31,527 nucleotides of DNA. Source: Collinsella sp. AF08-23 (GTDB taxonomy: Bacteria > Actinomycetota > Coriobacteriia > Coriobacteriales > Coriobacteriaceae). Location of the stretch: assembly GCF_003479805.1 (NCBI RefSeq), contig NZ_QUHV01000019.1, positions 1-31,527 of the forward strand. Direction: 5' to 3'. Positions 1 through 6,904 of the stretch are shown here, piece by piece. Each line of letters begins with the position of its first letter. Position 1 is the first letter of the stretch. The notes below the pieces were generated by a model. That model did not search any database. It had not been told where the DNA came from and saw only the letters and a list, made by a program, of their open reading frames with translations. A program made the position numbers and the translations under genes.

Positions 1-96
1 CTCTCCGCCCGGTCTCCAAGATTTCTGCCGCACGCCCATTTTACGAAGTTTTGTCGAGTTGTGCCACCAATTGAGGGCTCCGGTCCCGGCGCACTC

Positions 97-131
97 GAAA
101 AGAGCCCGGTGCCGCCATGACACCGGGCTCT
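97..131 (-). terminator. Rho-independent terminator after tRNA-Gly
   Basis: An 11-bp perfect stem (arms 101-111 and 121-131, AGAGCCCGGTG and its complement) closes a 9-nt loop. On the minus strand it is followed by TTTT. It lies about 12 bases past the CCA end of tRNA-Gly and fits as its terminator. Confidence 0.85.
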
Positions 132-142
132 CTAGCTCTCAA

Positions 143-217
143 TGGAGCGGGTAACGGGACTCGAACCCGCGAATGTCAGCTTGGGAAGCTGATGCCTTAC
201 CACTTGGCGATACCCGC
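143..217 (-). tRNA. tRNA-Gly (anticodon CCC), CCA encoded
   Basis: The minus strand folds as a full cloverleaf. The 7-bp acceptor stem pairs 211-217 with 147-153, the T arm has the GGTTCGAGTCC-type sequence, and the anticodon stem TCAGC/GCTGA encloses the loop TTCCCAA. The anticodon is therefore CCC, reading the glycine codon GGG. The discriminator base (146) is T and the CCA end is encoded at 143-145. It is the last gene in this direction before the window edge and has its own promoter and terminator. Confidence 0.95.
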
Positions 218-226
218 ATGAGCGGT

Positions 227-256
227 ATCATACCACGCCAGCGTCTCTCTGGGCAA
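227..256 (-). promoter_or_regulatory. Promoter of tRNA-Gly
   Basis: On the minus strand TTGCCC (complement of 251-256) and TATGAT (complement of 227-232) are 18 bp apart. The -10 box ends about 9 bases upstream of the mature tRNA 5' end, which is typical for a stand-alone tRNA gene. Confidence 0.6.
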
Positions 257-332
257 TCTTTCCCATGTTTACGGAACCGAGCCTTGCGCGTCCTTGCAGG
301 AAGGACCCAGAGGAGCCATTGCTGTACTCCAC

Positions 333-357
333 CGGGCCCTTTACCGCTGTGGGCCCG
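333..357 (-). terminator. Possible weak terminator hairpin after the GH31 gene
   Basis: CGGGCCC (333-339) and GGGCCCG (351-357) can pair around an 11-nt loop, about 30 bases past the GH31 stop codon. There is no T tract after it on the minus strand, so termination here is uncertain. Nothing else is recognisable between 233 and 386 apart from the tRNA-Gly promoter. Confidence 0.3.
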
Positions 358-386
358 ACCAGCGTCTCCCCAACCGCCGCAAGCGA

Positions 387-3300
387 CTACTGGTCGCGAC
401 GACGGCGGTGGAAGAACGCGCCGAGCGCAGCGGTCACGGAGCCGATGATGCCCGTGCCGGCCACGGCCACCACGGCCGGATCGCCCGTCTGGGGCAGGCC
501 GGATCCCGGCTTGTTAGTGTTGCCGGGATTGCTGCCGTCCTGACCACCGTTTCCATCCGGGTTCTCCGGCTTGGGATCCTCCGGATCGGGGTTCGGGCTG
601 GGATTCTCCGCCTTGGTCAAGCCAGCGTCGGCCTTGACGAGAGCGTCGAGCGCGGCGTCGACCTCGGACTGGGTGGCCTTCTCGTTGTCGAGGACCGCCT
701 TGGCGCCCTCGAGAGCCTTCTGGAAGGCGTTCCAGGAGTCCTCGGTGTAGCCGTCGTTGGCCTTGCCCTTGAGCTCGTCGTACTTGGCCTGGAGATCGGC
801 CTTGTTCACCTCAGGCACCTCAGGCTTCACGAGGCCGGCGTTGGCGTCGGTGAGGGCCTTGAGCGCGGTGTCGACCTCGGACTGGGTGGCGTCGGCCTTG
901 TCGAGGACCGCCTTGGCGCCCTCGAGAGCCTTCTGGAAGGCGTTCCAGGAGTCCTCGGTGTAGCCGTCGTTGGCCTTGCCCTTGAGCTCGTCGTACTTGG
1001 CCTGGAGATCGGCCTTGTTCACCTCAGGCACCTCAGGCTTCTGATCGCCCTCGACGTAGCGGAAGTTGATCTCGCGCAGGGTGAGCATGCGGTTCTTGGC
1101 GTCCTCGCCCTGATAGCCGGTCGCGGTGCCGTCAGAGGTGAGCGGCGTGATGTCGACGCTCTTGACCTTCTTGGTGTTGTCGGCGGTCAGGGTGTAGACC
1201 TCCTGCTTCTTGGCGAAGTCACCGTCCTTGAACTCTGTGGTGGAACCGTCGGTGTAGGTGATCACGGCCTCGAGGGAGTTGACGGAACCGTTGGAGTTCT
1301 TGCGGTTCAGAATCTGAACATCGCGCAGAACTATCGGGTCCTTGAGCTCGAAGTGCATCGTGGTCGGAAGCTTCACGTAATCGGGCAGCTTGCCGTTCAC
1401 GTAATTGTAGCCGAGGTCCCACTTGAACTCGAAGTCGTTATCCGCGTCACCCTCCTTGCCGTTGAAGAGGCCATCGTACTTCTTGCTCTCGACGAGCTTC
1501 TCAACGTTGGTGCCATCGTCAGTCGTGAGGATATCGTTCGTCATCGTGATGCCGAACTGCTCCTGAGAGACCTCCTTCAGCTCCTCGGGCTTGGGATCCT
1601 CCTCGGTGTAGTTGAAGTTGATCTCGCAGATGGTGAGCATCTGGGTGCCGTTGGCCTCCTGAGGAGAAACGTCAACGCTCTTGACCTTCTTGCCCTTGTT
1701 CTCAGCGGCGATCTGAACAGTGTAGGTGTCCTCCTCGCCGGCGCTGAAGGTCTGCTTGGTGCCATCCTCGAAGAACACGGTAACGTTGAGCTTTTTAACG
1801 CGACCATTGCCGCTCTCGCGGTTGCAAACCTCGATATCACTGAGCGCACGAGGCTCCTTGAGCTCGAAGTGAATGTCAACCGGAAGCTTCACGTACTCGG
1901 GGAACTTGCCGTCGACATAGTTGGGCTCCCAGTTCCACAGGAACTCGAATACCTTACCGTCAACGTAGGTCTCGGTGCCGTTGAACAGGTTGTCATAGCT
2001 CTTCTGCTGAATGAGCTTCTCAACATTGGTCCCATCGTCCGTGGGGAAGTGCTCGTTGGTAATCGTGATGTTGAAGTCGTCACGACCAAGCTCCTTCACC
2101 TCAGGAAGAACTTCAGATCCGGTTGAGGTGATGAAGTCCTGCGTGGGGCCGATGAGCCAGGCCTCGCTCTCGAGGTTGACCTCGCAGTCCTTCTTTGCGG
2201 TGAGCTGGAAGGTCGCCACATCCTCAGAACCGTTCCACAGATCCTTGTCGCCCCTGTTGGCAAGCGCGATATTCACGGAATTGCTCGGCTCGTTGAAGGT
2301 ATACATACCGGAGTGGCTCTCCATACCCTTCGTGCTATCCGCGACCTTGAGGCTGTCCTTAACGAAGTCGAAGTCTGCAACGGGGTACTTAACCAGGGCG
2401 CCCATAGCATTGACGTTCTTGCCGTCCTTGACCTTAACGGCAACCGTGATGGTCTCGCCCGCCTTGACGGAAGTCTTCTCGGGGACAACCGAGATGGCAC
2501 CGGCAACCTTGCCGTCCTTCTTGGTGCCGCCGTTAAGCTTGGACATGGTGAAAGACATGTCGTACACGTCGTAGGCGTTGTTCAGGTTGTAGTCAGCGTT
2601 GGATTGGACGATGTGAGAGGTCCAATCATTCGTACCCGTACCGCGGTTCTCGCGACCATAGCAGTTCGGGAGATGGTTCGCGTCTTCCTCGCCAACCGTG
2701 CCGGGAGCCTTGAGGGAGCCGGTCTCGGCAGCCTCGGTCTTGTCGGCCTTGTAAAGCGCGAGCTCGGTAGCGGAGAAGAAGCCGCCCGTGGACTCCTCAA
2801 CGGTGAGACGCAGGTAGCGAGCTGACTTACCGTTAAGGTCAACGGTCTTGGGCTGCATCTTGCCCTCGCCCTTGTTATCCCACGTCTGAACACCCAGATC
2901 GGTCCAGTTTGCGCCGTCGAGGCTGACCTCGACCTTCATCTTGGACACGTTGCCGTTGCCGCCGTTGTCCTGGCGCGGCGTGTAGACGAACTTATCCAGG
3001 CTGTAGGTCTTGCCGTAGTCGATAGTCATCGGCATGCCGATAACGCTGTCGGTAGAGTGGAAGCTGCTGCCGCTCTTGTCGTCGTGGTCGAACGCAAGGT
3101 CCAGCTTGCCCCACTTCTCGCCGCCTTCCCAATCAACGTGGACAGGCTTGGGGGCATTGCGCCACGGGTCTTCAAGGGTCTTGACCTTGAGGGGCGCGCT
3201 CCACTCGGAGTAGCCGGTAGCGGTGCGAGTGCGAATCTTGAACTCGTGTTCCGTGTTGTACGGCAGGTCCGTCACGTTGAACTCGACGGTATCGCCACTC

Positions 3301-6300
3301 GGGATGTTGTTGACCATGCCATCGATCTCGATGTCGTACGCAGTAGCACCCTCGACCTTATCCCACGTGAGCTTAATGCTCGTGGGGGTCAGGCCATCCT
3401 CGGGAGCAGCAAGGTTCGCGGGAGCCTTGAGGTTCTTGTCGAGCGTGTTGCCCGGCAGCTCGCCCTTATTCTCAAAACCCTTCACCTCGAGCGTCTGCTC
3501 ACTGCTGTTCACATCGGTCTTGGCAAACTTGACGTGCAGCTTGGGCGTGGTGTTAATCGGCTGCTTGGAGAAGTCCTCGTTGCGTACCTGCTCGCTCTCG
3601 GCGGTGGCGCCGTAGTTGAGGTTCGGGGTCTGCTCGTAGAAGTAGACGGCCTTGCCCTCAGCAGGCTCCGCCTTCTTGAAGGCGTCGAAGGAGTCGACCT
3701 TCTCGACAGTGAGCTCCTTATCGCCGTTCTTGGCGACAACGGACTCGGGCTCCTTGGACACGTTCACCGTAAAGACGGTGGTGCGGTTGGAATCGTAACC
3801 ATCGTAGGCACCCTCGGACTTGCCCGCTTTGAAGGTAGCGGTGCCGGACTTGACATCGGCCTCGGACGTGAACGTGGTCTTCACGCTCTTGCCGTAGTCG
3901 ATGTTGTCCTCCTTGCCGTACGCCTCGTTGGAGGAGTCCGACTTGTTCTCGATGTAGGTACCGGTGTCCTCGAACAGGGTGTACTCGCCCTTGCCGGACG
4001 TAGCGAAGAACTCCACCTCGCGCTTGGTGCGATCGATGTCCTCGGGGTTGTCGTTGGGCTCGTACATCGGGACGATAGCGTTAGCCTTCACGAACAACGG
4101 GAGCTTCCACAGCGGGGCATTGAAGTTGTTGAGCACCTGGCCTCCGCGATACTGGTCGCCCGTGAAGTAGTCGATCCAGATGGTCGGCTCCTCCTCGGTA
4201 CCATAGTTGGGCAGGTAGATGCCGTTGCGGAGATCGTTGCCGTCACCAATACCACCATTGGCGGCATCGCCGTCGGTGTTCTGGTACACAGGAGCGACCA
4301 AGAAGGAGCCACCGAAGGTGTACTCGTACTGCGTCTTGGTGCTCTGAGCGTAGGCAGAATCATCGTTCAGCAGGATGGCGCGGATCATCGGCAGACCGGT
4401 GTCACCGTTGCCCGTGTTGATATTCGCCGCGGATGCTGCAGAGGTGTAGATGTACGGCAGGAGCTGGGACTTCAGCTTGAGGTACATACGGGAAATGCCG
4501 GTGTAGGGGTCGCCGTGCGTCTGCGGAGACTTGACGTAGGAGCCCCAGCCGTCCATGTCGAGCATGAGCGGAGTGAAGGTCTTCCACTGATAGTCGCGCG
4601 TGGCAACGACAGGCTGGCCACCGAAGATGCCGTCCATATCGGAGCCGATGTTAGGGTTACCGGAGAGGGACTGACCAATGTAGGTGGGAATGTGGAAGCG
4701 GATGTACTCCCAGTTGCCGCCGGTCTGGTCGCCGGTCCAGATGCCCGCGAAGCGCTGGGTACCCGCCCAACCGTCGAGGGAGATGATGTTCGGACGGAAA
4801 TTGACGTCCTCGGTGATGATGTCGTAGGCCGTCTTGACGCCGTCGAGCGCCATGGAATAGCCGTTACCGACCCATGCAACGTCGGTCTTGAGGGTGGTCA
4901 CGCCGCCGGTGTTGACCTCGGCCTTGAAGTCGCGGAGCAGCTGCCACTGCGTGTCGGGATTGGAATCCGGGGAGAGCTGGGACTGCGTCCACAGACCGGT
5001 CGCAACACCCTTTCCGTTGGCGTAATCAGTGAACTCCTTGAGGTTCTGCACGTTAGCGGCGACCGCGGCGAGGCGCTCGGCGGAGCTGGTGCCGTCATCA
5101 TTGACGCCGCCGGTCTTGCCAAAGCCATTCACGCCGTAGCCCGCGCCATAGCCGTCGTTGGGTAGGAAATAGCCCAGCGGCATATCGTTCTCGAGGTAGT
5201 TGTCCAAACGGGACTGAGCGGAGAACTCCTTGGGGAAGTCAGTGCCCTCGGGGATATTTTCGCCCTGCTCAGTGGCACCGTGGCCGTTCAGAGACTCCAC
5301 GTGAGAGCCGGGCTGCATGGAAGTACCGGTGCCACCCTTCTCATACTGAACCTTACCCGTGCCGGCCCCTGCGGGCTCGCTGCCCTTAATCTGCCATTTG
5401 CCGTATCCGTCCTTGGCCTCGGAGGACCACATGTCGCGGTTCCAGGCATTCAAGTGACCAACATAGAAAGCGTACTCGGGCAGGAGCACCGGATTGCCGG
5501 TGACCTGGAAGTAGTCCTGGAGCAGATCCTGGGCGATCGGCGCGGTGGCCTTGCCCTCCTTAGCATCGGCAACGAAGTAATAGGCGTCGAGCTCGTTCTC
5601 GTTGTGACGGGCAGTCGTAACACCGGCATCGGTCGCGCCAAAATCATACGAGCCGTCGGCAAACGTGTTGCGCATGACGCCGTAGCCGCTATCGGACCAA
5701 TAGAACGGGTTCGGCGAAGCCACGCCACCGTCAACCCAGTTGCTCTCATTGGCGATATTGATGGTGGTGCCCGTGTGGATGAAGCGGCCGTTCTGGGTGC
5801 CACCGCCAAAGAAGTCTTCGCCGTCGTGCTTCTTGAGCGTCTGGACGGTGCCGGCCTTATCTACGTCGAGCGGGGAGGTCTCTTCCATGACAACCTTACC
5901 GCCGCGCTTGACGGTCATGAGGGCGCTATCCTTGGCGAACTCGATGGTGGTATCACCAGAAGTGATGACGAACCTATCGCCCTCCGCCTTTACCTGAGCA
6001 TCGGGGTGATTGTACTTGCTCGAAGAATCCGGCTGTGCCTGAATCCTGGCCTTATGGGCATCGCTCTTCGGCTTCGCATACTCGCTAAACTCACCCGAGG
6101 GATCAACGTTGTAACGGAAGATGTCGTCCTCAAGGAACGTAATCCTACCAGTAACCTCGTTATCACCCTGCTGGAATGTAACGGTAACGACGTTCTTGTC
6201 GGCCTTGGCATCCTTCACACCCGTAAGAGGTGCCGCGCTCGCAGGCACTGCAAGGGCAAGCGAAAGCGCCGCAGTTGCAATAACCGCCGAACCACGCACC

Positions 6301-6332
6301 CAATTGCGTTTCAAGATTGAGCTGTGATGCAC
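387..6332 (-). CDS. LPXTG-anchored modular glycoside hydrolase family 31 protein (probable alpha-N-acetylgalactosaminidase type)
   Basis: This 1981-residue secreted, wall-anchored enzyme begins at a GTG preceded by GAAGGGGAC; no in-frame ATG is nearby. Residues 1-34 are a signal peptide (VPASA/AP cleavage). The GH31 barrel follows, with the likely nucleophile Asp484 in KTDVAWVG and the acid/base Asp535 in GIWTGDQTGG. Then come Fn3 (about 970-1055), an F5/8C (CBM32-like) module (about 1057-1193), one dockerin-like F-hand (about 1249-1268), a cohesin-like domain (about 1278-1403), two related F5/8C-like modules (about 1416-1577 and 1590-1760), two FIVAR repeats (about 1768-1907), LPQTG at 1946-1950, a membrane helix and an RRRR tail. 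The active-site surroundings and Fn3/CBM32 layout recall the GH31 subgroup acting on alpha-GalNAc, as in mucin core sugar. Alpha-glucosidase or alpha-galactosidase activity is not excluded. GH31 membership and wall anchoring are firm; the substrate is an inference. Confidence 0.9.
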   Translation of the reverse strand: MHHSSILKRNWVRGSAVIATAALSLALAVPASAAPLTGVKDAKADKNVVTVTFQQGDNEVTGRITFLEDDIFRYNVDPSGEFSEYAKPKSDAHKARIQAQPDSSSKYNHPDAQVKAEGDRFVITSGDTTIEFAKDSALMTVKRGGKVVMEETSPLDVDKAGTVQTLKKHDGEDFFGGGTQNGRFIHTGTTINIANESNWVDGGVASPNPFYWSDSGYGVMRNTFADGSYDFGATDAGVTTARHNENELDAYYFVADAKEGKATAPIAQDLLQDYFQVTGNPVLLPEYAFYVGHLNAWNRDMWSSEAKDGYGKWQIKGSEPAGAGTGKVQYEKGGTGTSMQPGSHVESLNGHGATEQGENIPEGTDFPKEFSAQSRLDNYLENDMPLGYFLPNDGYGAGYGVNGFGKTGGVNDDGTSSAERLAAVAANVQNLKEFTDYANGKGVATGLWTQSQLSPDSNPDTQWQLLRDFKAEVNTGGVTTLKTDVAWVGNGYSMALDGVKTAYDIITEDVNFRPNIISLDGWAGTQRFAGIWTGDQTGGNWEYIRFHIPTYIGQSLSGNPNIGSDMDGIFGGQPVVATRDYQWKTFTPLMLDMDGWGSYVKSPQTHGDPYTGISRMYLKLKSQLLPYIYTSAASAANINTGNGDTGLPMIRAILLNDDSAYAQSTKTQYEYTFGGSFLVAPVYQNTDGDAANGGIGDGNDLRNGIYLPNYGTEEEPTIWIDYFTGDQYRGGQVLNNFNAPLWKLPLFVKANAIVPMYEPNDNPEDIDRTKREVEFFATSGKGEYTLFEDTGTYIENKSDSSNEAYGKEDNIDYGKSVKTTFTSEADVKSGTATFKAGKSEGAYDGYDSNRTTVFTVNVSKEPESVVAKNGDKELTVEKVDSFDAFKKAEPAEGKAVYFYEQTPNLNYGATAESEQVRNEDFSKQPINTTPKLHVKFAKTDVNSSEQTLEVKGFENKGELPGNTLDKNLKAPANLAAPEDGLTPTSIKLTWDKVEGATAYDIEIDGMVNNIPSGDTVEFNVTDLPYNTEHEFKIRTRTATGYSEWSAPLKVKTLEDPWRNAPKPVHVDWEGGEKWGKLDLAFDHDDKSGSSFHSTDSVIGMPMTIDYGKTYSLDKFVYTPRQDNGGNGNVSKMKVEVSLDGANWTDLGVQTWDNKGEGKMQPKTVDLNGKSARYLRLTVEESTGGFFSATELALYKADKTEAAETGSLKAPGTVGEEDANHLPNCYGRENRGTGTNDWTSHIVQSNADYNLNNAYDVYDMSFTMSKLNGGTKKDGKVAGAISVVPEKTSVKAGETITVAVKVKDGKNVNAMGALVKYPVADFDFVKDSLKVADSTKGMESHSGMYTFNEPSNSVNIALANRGDKDLWNGSEDVATFQLTAKKDCEVNLESEAWLIGPTQDFITSTGSEVLPEVKELGRDDFNITITNEHFPTDDGTNVEKLIQQKSYDNLFNGTETYVDGKVFEFLWNWEPNYVDGKFPEYVKLPVDIHFELKEPRALSDIEVCNRESGNGRVKKLNVTVFFEDGTKQTFSAGEEDTYTVQIAAENKGKKVKSVDVSPQEANGTQMLTICEINFNYTEEDPKPEELKEVSQEQFGITMTNDILTTDDGTNVEKLVESKKYDGLFNGKEGDADNDFEFKWDLGYNYVNGKLPDYVKLPTTMHFELKDPIVLRDVQILNRKNSNGSVNSLEAVITYTDGSTTEFKDGDFAKKQEVYTLTADNTKKVKSVDITPLTSDGTATGYQGEDAKNRMLTLREINFRYVEGDQKPEVPEVNKADLQAKYDELKGKANDGYTEDSWNAFQKALEGAKAVLDKADATQSEVDTALKALTDANAGLVKPEVPEVNKADLQAKYDELKGKANDGYTEDSWNAFQKALEGAKAVLDNEKATQSEVDAALDALVKADAGLTKAENPSPNPDPEDPKPENPDGNGGQDGSNPGNTNKPGSGLPQTGDPAVVAVAGTGIIGSVTAALGAFFHRRRRDQ
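660..1041 (-). repeat. Two near-identical 213-bp FIVAR-coding repeats
   Basis: The units begin at 660 and 873, with a period of 213 bp (71 codons). Bases 685-828 match 898-1041 without a difference that I can see; the only block of changes is at about 678-684. They encode two FIVAR helical modules (starting NKADLQAKYDELKGKAND) joined by a KPEVPEV linker. The near identity in DNA indicates recent duplication or gene conversion, and the array could vary in copy number between strains. Confidence 0.9.
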
Positions 6333-6376
6333 GTGAGTCCCCTTCCCATTAGGTTTCTACGCTGTACACAGGGCAA

Positions 6377-6390
6377 CTGGTATGTACCAG
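6377..6390. promoter_or_regulatory. Operator-like palindrome in the GH31 leader
   Basis: CTGGTA and TACCAG flank a TG centre in the leader of the GH31 gene, about 45 bases before its start and downstream of the proposed promoter. This is a position where a repressor could block transcription. No regulator is identifiable. Confidence 0.35.
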
Positions 6391-6433
6391 CAGACCTATT
6401 AACACTACGTAATGAATTGTGAGGGGACTTTCG

Positions 6434-6462
6434 TATGTACTTGATTATCCTTGGGTTGTCAG
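6434..6462 (-). promoter_or_regulatory. Candidate promoter of the GH31 gene
   Basis: On the minus strand CTGACA (complement of 6457-6462) and TACATA (complement of 6434-6439) are exactly 17 bp apart. The -35 matches the consensus at five of six bases and the -10 at three of six. It would give a 5' untranslated leader of about 95 bases. Confidence 0.4.
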
Positions 6463-6823
6463 CGGCGAATGGTAGGATACCCTCCCCAAACGGTTTTTTG
6501 GAACTCAGACTGGTATTAGTTCAAACAGGCCATTTGACTCAAAACCCATAGCTTCTCTACAAGTGTTCGATTGAACAAGGAGGCCCTTCGGCCGGTTTCG
6601 GCCCAAAACGACGAACCAAAAGGATCCATTTCCAACAACTGGAACCGTGAGAACGTAGGGTGTCACCGAACCAAGGTCAAAGCAAATCAATCCGCCTCGC
6701 TGCGAGGAATTGCTAACCAGAGGATACCGAGACGGCCACTAGAAATCGGCGAATGGTTTTCCATTTCCTCGAGCTTGCCCGTCATGGGACATGAAGAATC
6801 ATTGTGTGGTATTCAGTGGGCAA
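6463..6823. other. Gene-poor interval between the carAB terminator and the GH31 promoter
   Basis: About 360 bases with visibly lower GC content than the flanking genes. Short open frames exist on both strands (for example 61 codons on the minus strand with a TTG start). None has a ribosome binding site or a recognisable product. A GGCC-rich segment near 6585-6605 could form small hairpins. I see no gene that I can support. Confidence 0.5.
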
Positions 6824-6824
6824 C

Positions 6825-6867
6825 AAAAAAAACCGGGGTCGACACCATTGACAGGTGCCGTCCCCGG
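6825..6867 (-). terminator. Terminator of the carAB operon
   Basis: A GC-rich hairpin spans 6833-6867 (outer CCGGGG/TCCCCGG, inner ACACC/GGTG). On the minus strand it is followed at once by eight T residues (6825-6832). It lies about 40 bases past the carB stop codon and is a textbook intrinsic terminator. Confidence 0.92.
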
Positions 6868-6904
6868 CTAAAACACTCATGAAAGCTTGGCTCCCACCCG
6901 CGCC

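Noticed and set aside
660..1041. CRISPR-like repeat array
   Set aside because: The repeats are 213 bp long, coding and tandem; they encode FIVAR modules.
294..5165. Long plus-strand frames (610 and 702 codons) opposite the GH31 gene
   Set aside because: Leu/Val/Gly-rich translations typical of antisense frames; the minus-strand reading has a signal peptide, catalytic motifs and LPQTG.
6505..6690. A 61-codon minus-strand frame in the lower-GC gap
   Set aside because: TTG start, no ribosome binding site, no recognisable product.
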